The notes below the pieces were generated by a model. It searched no databases and was not told where the DNA came from. It saw only the letters and a list, made by a program, of their open reading frames with translations. A stretch of DNA of 64,000 nucleotides. Origin: UBA1413 sp964650525. Lineage in GTDB: Bacteria; Bacteroidota; Bacteroidia; Bacteroidales; Prolixibacteraceae. Made by a program: the position numbers and the translations under genes. This document shows positions 25,734 through 34,365 of this stretch, in pieces (within the stretch, counting starts at the first letter, position 1; the number at the start of each line of letters is the position of its first letter). Where the stretch lies: positions 1 through 64,000 of the forward strand of contig CAZYUA010000012.1 of assembly GCA_964650525.1 (NCBI GenBank), in the 5' to 3' direction.

Positions 25734-28700
25734 ATGATGCTACAACGTATGAGATTCTTTCAAAAGAGACTGCAGGAAAGCAAACGCATTGCAGGACTCT
25801 TTTTGGCTGCGGGATTCATGCTGATTTCTGCACCAGCGATTTCTCAGCCGCTGACGGTCAGGGGTAAAGTGACCGATGCAGAAAGCGGGGAAGGGATTCC
25901 GGGAGCCAATGTAGTCGTGAAAGCAACCACCACGGGTACCATAACCAATGCGGATGGAAATTTCACCCTCAATGTGCCCTCCGGCGGGGTGACACTTCAG
26001 GTTTCATTCATCGGGTATACCACGCAGGAGGTTTCTGTTTCCGGGAGGAGCACGATTGATGTAGCCCTGGTTTCGGAGACGACCCAGTTGGACGAGATTA
26101 TCGCTGTGGGGTATGGCCAGGCCAAACGGGCTGATTTCACAGGGTCAATTGCCACCATTTCCGGAAGGGAATTGCAAAAGATTCCCGTGGCCAGTGCTGC
26201 CGATGCACTGAAAGGAAGGATGCCCGGGGTAAATGTGCAGACCACCGACGGGTCTCCCGATGCCGAAATCGTCATCCGGGTGCGAGGGGGCGGTTCGGTC
26301 ACACAGGATAATTCCCCCCTTTACGTGGTAGATGGCTTCATCGTCAGCAGCATTTCATCGATTCCTCCCACCGACATCACCAGCATTAACGTTCTGAAAG
26401 ATGCTGCTGCCACGGCGATTTACGGAGCCCAGGCGGCAAACGGGGTTGTCTTGATTACCACGCGACAGCCTACAGCAGGTAAAGTCATGGTCTCTTACAA
26501 CGGCTATGCTCAGTTGAAAACCCTTCCCGCTAACCGGAAGTACGAGGTCCTCTCCCCCTATGAGTATGTCATGGCCCAATACGAATACGCCCGGTTGAGG
26601 TCGGATGCCGATCTGCGGAATTTTGAAAAGTATTTCGGTAAATATGACGATCTTGAATTATATAAGAATAAAAAGGCCACCGACTGGCAGGAAGAGCTCT
26701 TCGGCAAGACGACGCTATCCCAACTTCACAATATAACCATCAGCGGAGGCAGTGAGAAGACGAAAATGAGTCTCAGCTTCACCAATAACAACGATGAAGG
26801 GCTCCTCGTCGGATCAGGATACAAACGGAATGTCATTAACCTCAAGTTAAACCAGGAACTGGCTAAAACCGTGCAGTTTGAAGCGTATGCCAGGATCACC
26901 GATATCGTGGTCGACGGTGCCGGAACAGCCGGCGGTTCTCAACTGCGCGTCAAGGACGGAATCACAACCCGTCCGGTAAACGGAATAGCCGATGAATTGG
27001 ACATAGACCTGACCACCATCGATTCGAGCGACGATTACCAGTCTTTCCTGCTTAGCCTTGTCAACCCGCTGGAACTGGCAAAAGACGACTGGAGGAAAAG
27101 AAACGATAAAAGTTATGTTCTGAATGCGGGATTATCATGGGAAATCATTAAAAACCTGGTAGCCAAAACCACTTTTACCCACAGCTCCGGATTCAGGGAA
27201 ACCCTGAGGTATTACGGACCTCTGACCAGCACTTCCCGGCAACAGTACAACAGCCTGCCCCTGGGAACGGTTGGCGAGAGTCAGAGTATGAATTACCGCT
27301 GGCTTAACACAGTGAATTATGCTTTTCAGAATCTCGGAGCCCACGAATTGGATCTGATGCTGGGGCATGAAATCTATTCCGACGGCGGCAAATCGAATTC
27401 TGTCACCGTCTACAATTTCAGGGAATCCATGCAACCGGAAGAGTTGTTCGCCAACATGGCTTTAGGGACCACAACAGGGTATTCTGCCACCGAGGATACG
27501 GAACAAAACAGGCTCTCCTTTTTCGGCCGTGCCAATTACCAGTTTAGAAATAAATACCTGCTTACCGCCACCTTGAGGTCTGACGCCTCCAGTAAATTTT
27601 CCAAGGAAAACAGGCTGGGCCTGTTCCCGGCATTTGCAGTGGGGTGGAAAATTTCCGAAGAAGGATTCATGAAAGGATTTCGGTGGATCGATGAACTCAA
27701 ACTCAGGGCCAGCTACGGAGAAACCGGAAATGACCGCATTCCTGCCAATGCCACTAAGTTCTTGTTCGAGGCTGAATATGAAAACGGGCCGGGGATGGGC
27801 ACCAACCAGGAAAACGCCTTTTACGAACCCAGCGGGTCTACCCTATTCAACCCCGACATTGTCTGGGAAACAACCATCAACCGAAATGCAGGTCTCGACT
27901 TTATCTTGTTTAAGGGGGGGGTCCGCGGAAATTTCGACCTTTATAAGAACTCAACCAAAAACCTGCTGCTCCAGTCTGCAATTTCCCCGATCTCCGGATT
28001 TAATACCCAATGGAACAACATCGGAAGTACCTCCAACCGTGGGATAGAACTGGCCCTGACAGCCATCCTGGTTGAAAGAGGGGACTTTTCGCTGTCGGCG
28101 AATTTCAACTTCGGCATCAACCGGTCACGGATCGACGAACTCGATGAGACGGACCAGCGCTTTTATCAATCCAACTGGGCCAGCACCGACCTGAAAGACC
28201 GCGACGACTATTATCTTGCAGTAGGCAGGACCATCGGTCTCATTTACGGATATGAAACCGACGGCTATTATACGGTTGATGATTTCAGCAGCTACGATGA
28301 CTATGGCGACGACGACCCTACTACCGGCAAGTATATTCTGAAGGAGGGCGTTCCTGACAACAAAAATGTGTTGGGCGTCAGCGCTTTGAGACCCGGATAC
28401 CTGAAACTCAAAGACCTTGCCGGGGGTGGTGACAACAAGGATGAACCCGACGGTCAAATCAACAGTGCCGACCGTCATGTCATCGGAAGTACCCTTCCGG
28501 ATGCCCTGGGCGGATTCGGATTGGATGCTTCGTACAAAGGCTTTGATGTGTCGGCCCTCTTTAACTGGTCGATAGGCAACGATATGTACAACACCGGCAA
28601 GATAGAGTTTAACCAGTACTACCGGACCACCTACGGAAATATGCTGAACACCATGAACTCTTCCAACCGCTTCACCTATATTGATCCGGCCACGGGGGGC

Positions 28701-29069
28701 ATCGTTACGAATCTCGAGGAATTGCGCACATTAAACGAAGGAAAGACCCTGTGGAGCGGCAACAACAGCTTCGGCACCGCCACAGCTGTGATTCACTCCT
28801 GGGCAGTGGAAGACGGATCCTTCCTGCGGCTCAATTCCCTGACCCTTGGTTACAGTTTTCCGCAAAACAAGATAAAAACCATTGGGATGGCGAATCTGCG
28901 GCTTTATGTTACAGGCTATAACCTATGGCTGTGGACCAACTATTCCGGCTACGATCCGGAGGCGAGCACCACCCGGAACAGCGGTTATTCTGCTTTGACT
29001 CCCGGCATTGACTATTCAGCCTATCCGCGGAGCCGCTCGGTCACCTTTGGTGTCAACGTTACTTTTTAA
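25734..29069 (+). CDS. SusC/RagA-type TonB-dependent outer membrane transporter (pair 2)
   Basis: Product of 1111 aa. Signal region about 1-38 (AGLFLAAGFMLISAPAISQ). The carboxypeptidase-D-like domain (RGKVTDAESGEGIPGANVVV) and plug (IIAVGYGQAKRADFTGSI; later LYVVDGFIV and ATAIYGAQAANGVVLITT) precede the barrel, which ends in FGVNVTF. Plug and barrel sequence differ strongly from pair 1, so the two import different oligosaccharides or sizes. Strong own promoter at 25676-25706. It leads the long unit of SusD, surface lipoprotein and enzymes. Confidence 0.95.
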   Translation: MMLQRMRFFQKRLQESKRIAGLFLAAGFMLISAPAISQPLTVRGKVTDAESGEGIPGANVVVKATTTGTITNADGNFTLNVPSGGVTLQVSFIGYTTQEVSVSGRSTIDVALVSETTQLDEIIAVGYGQAKRADFTGSIATISGRELQKIPVASAADALKGRMPGVNVQTTDGSPDAEIVIRVRGGGSVTQDNSPLYVVDGFIVSSISSIPPTDITSINVLKDAAATAIYGAQAANGVVLITTRQPTAGKVMVSYNGYAQLKTLPANRKYEVLSPYEYVMAQYEYARLRSDADLRNFEKYFGKYDDLELYKNKKATDWQEELFGKTTLSQLHNITISGGSEKTKMSLSFTNNNDEGLLVGSGYKRNVINLKLNQELAKTVQFEAYARITDIVVDGAGTAGGSQLRVKDGITTRPVNGIADELDIDLTTIDSSDDYQSFLLSLVNPLELAKDDWRKRNDKSYVLNAGLSWEIIKNLVAKTTFTHSSGFRETLRYYGPLTSTSRQQYNSLPLGTVGESQSMNYRWLNTVNYAFQNLGAHELDLMLGHEIYSDGGKSNSVTVYNFRESMQPEELFANMALGTTTGYSATEDTEQNRLSFFGRANYQFRNKYLLTATLRSDASSKFSKENRLGLFPAFAVGWKISEEGFMKGFRWIDELKLRASYGETGNDRIPANATKFLFEAEYENGPGMGTNQENAFYEPSGSTLFNPDIVWETTINRNAGLDFILFKGGVRGNFDLYKNSTKNLLLQSAISPISGFNTQWNNIGSTSNRGIELALTAILVERGDFSLSANFNFGINRSRIDELDETDQRFYQSNWASTDLKDRDDYYLAVGRTIGLIYGYETDGYYTVDDFSSYDDYGDDDPTTGKYILKEGVPDNKNVLGVSALRPGYLKLKDLAGGGDNKDEPDGQINSADRHVIGSTLPDALGGFGLDASYKGFDVSALFNWSIGNDMYNTGKIEFNQYYRTTYGNMLNTMNSSNRFTYIDPATGGIVTNLEELRTLNEGKTLWSGNNSFGTATAVIHSWAVEDGSFLRLNSLTLGYSFPQNKIKTIGMANLRLYVTGYNLWLWTNYSGYDPEASTTRNSGYSALTPGIDYSAYPRSRSVTFGVNVTF

Positions 29070-29095
29070 TGAATCATGACTAAAATACGACAGAT

Positions 29096-30919
29096 ATGAA
29101 GACAAAATATTTTATGTCGATACTTGCAGCCCTGATGGTCAGTGCCTGCCAGGATTTTCTGGATCCGGACTCCCTATCTACCTTCGACAGGGATTATATT
29201 TACTCGAATGCCGAGGATGCCAGGAAGGCTGTGAATGCCATGTATGCCCATTTCAGTCATGACGGTTTCAGGTCGCGGTTGTCGAACAACATGACCGGCA
29301 ACACCGACATAGAGCACAGCAGCGGATGGAACAGCGACGGAGCCCGTTACCAGATCTGGAACCTCAAAGCCCAGCCCAACAACGGGGACCTGGGATATGT
29401 CTGGGATATAGCCTACAAGGCCATCCGCGATGCCAATATTTCCATTGAGGGGATCCTGGCCAGCCCTGCCTATCAATCGGAAGATGTGGAACTAACGCGC
29501 AAAATGAAACATCTTCTGGGGGAGGCCTACACGATGCGGGCTTACTGGTATAGTATGCTGGTATTCTATTTCGGCGATGTGCCTTTCTCCACGGAAGCCC
29601 CCAAAGTGGGAGTGGAATTCAACCTTCCCAAAGAAGACCGGAACAAGATCCTTTCCCATGTGATCCAGGACATGATAGACTGCGAAGAAAATATGATGTG
29701 GGCCGATCAGTGTGCCTATGGCATCGAGCAGATCAACCGGGAATACACCATCGGGATGATTGCCAGACTGGCCTTGCAACGGGGAGGGTATTACCTGAAA
29801 CCCGACCTGACTATGGCCAGGGAAGGCGATTATCTGGATTATTACTCCATTGCCAATAAGTACGCTCAGAAACTGATACAGCTCAAAGACAGGCAACTGC
29901 CGAAAGACTTCAGGCAGATTTTTATGAATCAGTGCAAATTCCTGTCACCTGTCAACAGCGATATCCTGTTTGAAGTACCCTTCGGACAAGGCGAAGGGGA
30001 TGTCGGCTGGAACATAGGTATAAAGGTTGACGGGGGAACTTCCGCCAAACACGACTACGGCTCAGGCAGCAATTATATGGCCATGCCGCCGACCTATCTC
30101 TATTCGTTCGACACACTCGACCTTCGCCGGGAGGTAACCTGCGGTCTTTATACCATCAATGCCGACAACGAGAAAGTTCTGATTGCAACAGGGAATATGA
30201 ATATTTCCCAGGGAAAATGGAGCCGTCATTTCATGCCCAGCCCCATGGGAAAATCCACTGACAAGGGCACCGGCATCAACTGGCCGATGCTGCGTTATGC
30301 CGATGTGATCCTGATGCATGCTGAAGCAGAAAACGAACTATTCGGGCCAACCGAAAAAGCAAAAGCTGCTTTGAAAAGAGTACGGCAAAGAGCTTTTGAT
30401 GAATCGGTATGGCCTACCAGGGTAGACCAGTATGTGGCTGAAGTTTCCGCCGGCAAGGAATCCTTTTTCAATGCTCTGGTGAACGAGCGGGCATGGGAAT
30501 TCGGCGGAGAGATGATCCGCAAATACGAACTCATCCGTTGGGGCAATTATCATCAGAAAGTCACCCAAATGGTGGCTGACCTGAAGAAGATGGCCAATGA
30601 TGCCAACAGCGGAACCGGCACACTGCCCGATTACCTGTATGTAAAAAATGCCGACAACGGCGATCTCCTGATTTACAACCTTGACCATAAGGTACTGAGC
30701 GCTCCCGACGAAACCTGGCAACAGACCAACTGGCTGATCGCCATGTGGGATGCTACCCAGGGAAACTACCGAGAATGGATTACCAAGGATTGGGCCAATT
30801 ACATCACCGGATCGAACATCGGGGTTCCCGATGGAGTAGTCCGGTACATCTTCCCCATTCCGACCATCGGGATAGACAACAGCAAAGGTGTACTGAAAAA
30901 CGACGGCTATGGATTCTGA
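29096..30919 (+). CDS. SusD/RagB-type glycan-binding lipoprotein (pair 2)
   Basis: Product of 607 aa with lipobox cysteine C18 (LMVSACQDF). SusD features: the early AEDARKAVNAMYAHF helix, the core GEAYTMRAYWYSMLVFYFGDVPF (about 142-164) and a C-terminal NERAWEFGGEMIRKYELIRWG. The protein should be lipid-anchored on the cell surface as lid of SusC pair 2. It begins 26 bases after the SusC stop and is followed 28 bases later by the surface beta-helix lipoprotein. Confidence 0.94.
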   Translation: MKTKYFMSILAALMVSACQDFLDPDSLSTFDRDYIYSNAEDARKAVNAMYAHFSHDGFRSRLSNNMTGNTDIEHSSGWNSDGARYQIWNLKAQPNNGDLGYVWDIAYKAIRDANISIEGILASPAYQSEDVELTRKMKHLLGEAYTMRAYWYSMLVFYFGDVPFSTEAPKVGVEFNLPKEDRNKILSHVIQDMIDCEENMMWADQCAYGIEQINREYTIGMIARLALQRGGYYLKPDLTMAREGDYLDYYSIANKYAQKLIQLKDRQLPKDFRQIFMNQCKFLSPVNSDILFEVPFGQGEGDVGWNIGIKVDGGTSAKHDYGSGSNYMAMPPTYLYSFDTLDLRREVTCGLYTINADNEKVLIATGNMNISQGKWSRHFMPSPMGKSTDKGTGINWPMLRYADVILMHAEAENELFGPTEKAKAALKRVRQRAFDESVWPTRVDQYVAEVSAGKESFFNALVNERAWEFGGEMIRKYELIRWGNYHQKVTQMVADLKKMANDANSGTGTLPDYLYVKNADNGDLLIYNLDHKVLSAPDETWQQTNWLIAMWDATQGNYREWITKDWANYITGSNIGVPDGVVRYIFPIPTIGIDNSKGVLKNDGYGF

Positions 30920-30947
30920 TTTGTTTAACCTGAAATATCTGATCATT

Positions 30948-32597
30948 ATGAAAAAGAAAATATTTCCATTCATTGCAGGCATGCTGGTGATCCTTTCCGG
31001 ACTGGTCTTCATCGTTTCGTGTGAGGAGGAGGAGGTCTACCCCCGCACCAGGCTGTTTATGCCTGTGCTGAATGAGGATCTGGTGTCGCAACAGAACACG
31101 ATCATTGTCAATATGGCCAGGATGAGGGAAGCTCTGTCCTACACGCTGGAGATCAGTCGCGACACCTTTAAAACTATCGACTACGCGGTTACCATCGACA
31201 CCAATTATGTGGTAATCAACAAAGACCTGATCGGGGAAGATCTGTTATGGTTTACCATGTACCAGATTCGTGCCACAGCCTTTGCCGATGATTCGCAGTA
31301 CAACAGCAAAACATCTGTTCTGGGAAGTGTTCGCACCCAGAAATTTCCTTCTAATATGGGGGCACCTACTGCATTCGACGTTCTCGACAACCAGGCCCGG
31401 GTTTTCTGGACTCCCTCCGGGGCACCCATTACCCGGATTAAGGTATTCGCCCTGTCGGATGTCAGGCTGACCACGCCCCTGTTAAGTTTTGAGGTGACAC
31501 CCGAAGAACAGGGAACAGGAGAGGCTTATATTATCGGGCTCTCTCCGTCAAGTTCCTATTATGTTGCCATTTTCAGCGATGAGACCATCAGGGGCTGGGA
31601 AGCTTACAAAACCCGGGTTCCGCTGGTTTCGGGCGATAATGTGATCAACCTGACAGGCATAGACAGTCAATCCATCCTTGCCGATACACTCGCCGATGTC
31701 GCTTCCGGAAGTATCATATTGCTGGAGGGTGGCCGTACCTATTCAACTGGAGGATATAAATTCGACAAATCGGTAACCCTCATGAGCGGCTACAGCTTTG
31801 TACAGGCGTTGCCCAAAATTGATTGTGCCTCCAATTTCGGATTTTTGGGAGGGATTACGGTAGATTCAGTGGTTTTCAAAAATCTCTCTTTCTCGGGGAA
31901 CTTTGACGCGAATTATGTCTTCAACCCGAATGAGGCAACAGTATTGTCGGTCGGTGAGATCAGGTTCGACGGCTGCCGCATCAGCCATCTCCGGGGAGTG
32001 GCCCGTTTCCGCGGACCTGCACCGGGGATCATCCAGAAATTCACCTTGCACAATTGTGTGGTTGACAGCATCAGGGATTATGCCGTATTTTGCACCGACA
32101 CCGATAATGGTATTGCAGTAGGAGATATCATCCTAAATAATTCCACTTTTTCCCGTTGCCGCAGTTTTCTGATCTCCCGTATGCAATCCAACTCCATTTT
32201 GATCGAGAACTGTACCATCAGTGAAGCACCTGCTACCGGAGGCATTATGTTCCGGTGGAGAGGTTCTGCCGGGAATGCCGATGTTACCAACGGACTGACC
32301 ATAAAAAACAGCATCTGGGGACATGCCTGGGATGAAGCAGGTGGTGGCACTTTTGCAGTGAACGCCACCAATGGCGGGATCAGCCTGGCAGCCACAACCA
32401 TCAGTATCCTTAACGTCTACAGTACCTCCCAATTTGCATTTGCTACCGGAAGGGAGCTGACCGGTTTCCCTGTTGGTAATTATACGGGCAAAGCGTCTGA
32501 TTTATGGATCAGCCCTTACAGTGGCCTGAATTTCAATTTCAAGGATGCCGCATTCTCCGGAAGAAACGATTCCGGCGATCCGAGGTGGAGACCCTGA
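30948..32597 (+). CDS. Surface lipoprotein with DUF4957/DUF5123-type beta-helix
   Basis: Product of 549 aa from ATG 30948; the earlier in-frame ATG at 30909 lies inside the SusD gene and would spoil the signal. Lipobox cysteine C25 (FIVSCEEEE), followed by acids that suit surface export of Bacteroidota lipoproteins. Residues about 40-215 look like fibronectin type III-like strands; residues about 220-540 form a right-handed parallel beta-helix (NLTGIDSQSILADTL, then repeated VVFKNLSFSG, IRFDGCRISH, ILIENCTIS). Such proteins sit beside SusCD in pectin loci and are thought to bind polygalacturonan. No catalytic residue set of a lyase is seen. Confidence 0.82.
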   Translation: MKKKIFPFIAGMLVILSGLVFIVSCEEEEVYPRTRLFMPVLNEDLVSQQNTIIVNMARMREALSYTLEISRDTFKTIDYAVTIDTNYVVINKDLIGEDLLWFTMYQIRATAFADDSQYNSKTSVLGSVRTQKFPSNMGAPTAFDVLDNQARVFWTPSGAPITRIKVFALSDVRLTTPLLSFEVTPEEQGTGEAYIIGLSPSSSYYVAIFSDETIRGWEAYKTRVPLVSGDNVINLTGIDSQSILADTLADVASGSIILLEGGRTYSTGGYKFDKSVTLMSGYSFVQALPKIDCASNFGFLGGITVDSVVFKNLSFSGNFDANYVFNPNEATVLSVGEIRFDGCRISHLRGVARFRGPAPGIIQKFTLHNCVVDSIRDYAVFCTDTDNGIAVGDIILNNSTFSRCRSFLISRMQSNSILIENCTISEAPATGGIMFRWRGSAGNADVTNGLTIKNSIWGHAWDEAGGGTFAVNATNGGISLAATTISILNVYSTSQFAFATGRELTGFPVGNYTGKASDLWISPYSGLNFNFKDAAFSGRNDSGDPRWRP

Positions 32598-32739
32598 TCT
32601 GAGAGAACTCTTGCTGCAGATGAGCAGCAGGATTCAATACCCCAGGACAGGGAAGGGTACCTCCTTCCATATCCTTTTATATGATTAGCTGAATCCGGGG
32701 TGCCAGTTTTACAGGTTTGCGAATACCAAAGATGGTGTT

Positions 32740-34125
32740 ATGGTGAATAGATTGATTATCCTGTTGATTTTCATTTTTCAGAGTACAGGTTCCGGTGGAC
32801 AGCATTTGGCTTTTCCCGGCGCTGAAGGCGGCGGCAAATACTCCACCGGAGGGCGGGGAGGGAAAGTGCTTTTTGTGGAAAACCTGAACGACAAAGGCCC
32901 CGGCAGCCTGCGTAAAGCCATCGAGACCCGGGGGCCCCGCACCATAATCTTCAGGGTCTCCGGAACCATCGAACTGTCAAAACCCATCACCATAAAGAAC
33001 GACAGCCTGACCATTGCCGGACAAACTGCTCCGGGCGGCGGAATCTGCCTGAAAAACTATGGGATCGTGGTGGAAACCGGTAACGTGATTATCCGGTACA
33101 TCCGGGTCAGGCCGGGAGACAGCTCCGGTGAACAGATGGATGCTATTTCCGGGACCTGGCAGAAAAACATCATCATCGACCATTGCAGTTTCAGCTGGTC
33201 GAACGATGAAACCGCCACATTCTACAATAATACCGATTTTACCCTTCAGTGGTGCATTATCAGCGAGAGCCTCAACAAATCGACGCATATCAAAGGAGAA
33301 CATGGCTACGGAGGAATTTGGGGAGGTAACAATGCCTCATTCCACCACAACCTCCTCTCTGACCACACCAGCAGAAACCCGAGGTTCTGCGGTTCCCGGT
33401 ACTCCAATAAACCCGACGAAGAGAAAGTAGATTTCAGAAACAACGTGGTTTATAACTGGGGGTCCAATAGTACTTACGGCGGTGAAGAGGGTTACTACAA
33501 TATGGTAAATAACTATTACAAGCCAGGCCCGGCAACAGGGAAAAGCGCAGTGCGACGGATTCTCGACCTGACTCAGAAATTTTACGACCCGCATTACAAT
33601 ACGGATACGTTGGGATCAGGCTGGTTTTACCTGAAAGGAAACGTGATGGAAGGCTCAGTTGAAGTAACCAGGAACAACTGGAAATATGGGGTTCAGGGTG
33701 ATGGAGTGACAGAGGCTGCCAAAGTAAAAGCCTGCCTGAAAAAGCCCTTAACCCATACCCGCCTTAAAACCTCTTCGGCTGCGGCTGCCTGCCGGGATGT
33801 TCTCCTGTTTGCCGGGGCAAACCATCCCCGCGATGCCGCCGACAAGAGGATCGTGGAAGAAGCCCGGAGCGGAAAAGAACAGTTTGGAGAATCTTTCAGG
33901 GGTGGGAAAAAAGGAATCATCGACTCGCCTGCTGAAGTCGGCGGCTGGCCGATATTGCTTTCAGAACCAGCTCCACCGGATGCCGACAATGACGGTATGC
34001 CTGATGAATGGGAAGATAAAAACAGGCTCGACCGGAATAATCCGGACGACAATACACTATGCTCACTTTCAAAAAAGTATACAAATCTGGAAGTGTATTT
34101 GAACGGACTGGTTGGAAGAAAATAG
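32740..34125 (+). CDS. Pectate lyase, PL1-like
   Basis: Product of 461 aa with a signal peptide (about 1-20). The mature start AFPGAEGGGKYSTGGRGG and the first strands (NLNDKGPGSLRKAIE) are typical of Bacteroidota PL1 enzymes. The calcium-site block IIDHCSFSWSNDE (about 147-159) and the Arg of SRNPRF (about 210-215, probable catalytic base) are present. It cleaves polygalacturonate by beta-elimination to unsaturated oligomers. A short calcium-loop-like DADNDGMPDEWED lies near residue 412. A T9SS domain is not seen, unlike in the second lyase. Confidence 0.9.
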   Translation: MVNRLIILLIFIFQSTGSGGQHLAFPGAEGGGKYSTGGRGGKVLFVENLNDKGPGSLRKAIETRGPRTIIFRVSGTIELSKPITIKNDSLTIAGQTAPGGGICLKNYGIVVETGNVIIRYIRVRPGDSSGEQMDAISGTWQKNIIIDHCSFSWSNDETATFYNNTDFTLQWCIISESLNKSTHIKGEHGYGGIWGGNNASFHHNLLSDHTSRNPRFCGSRYSNKPDEEKVDFRNNVVYNWGSNSTYGGEEGYYNMVNNYYKPGPATGKSAVRRILDLTQKFYDPHYNTDTLGSGWFYLKGNVMEGSVEVTRNNWKYGVQGDGVTEAAKVKACLKKPLTHTRLKTSSAAAACRDVLLFAGANHPRDAADKRIVEEARSGKEQFGESFRGGKKGIIDSPAEVGGWPILLSEPAPPDADNDGMPDEWEDKNRLDRNNPDDNTLCSLSKKYTNLEVYLNGLVGRK

Positions 34126-34224
34126 CAGTTGTTATGATTTAGTGGTTTGGGATAGTATGGACAGTTACTACCTCCCTCCAACACTATTGCCGGGGTCTTC
34201 GTCTTTATCAAGATGGAGAAATTA

Positions 34225-34232
34225 TAAATTTG
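34225..34232 (+). promoter_or_regulatory. Possible -7 box before pectin methylesterase
   Basis: TAAATTTG fits TAnnTTTG but would give a leader of about 127 bases and has only a weak -33. The gene may instead be read through from the lyase before it. Confidence 0.3.
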
Positions 34233-34365
34233 ACAATCAATAATTCCCCCCCTGATTCAGGTGGAGTGTCCCGGCCGCCTGCACGATGATTGGGAAGGGA
34301 TGTCAAAAAGAAATTTTGATAGGGTCTCGTGCCATGCAAGATACCGATAAGAAATATTTTAAACG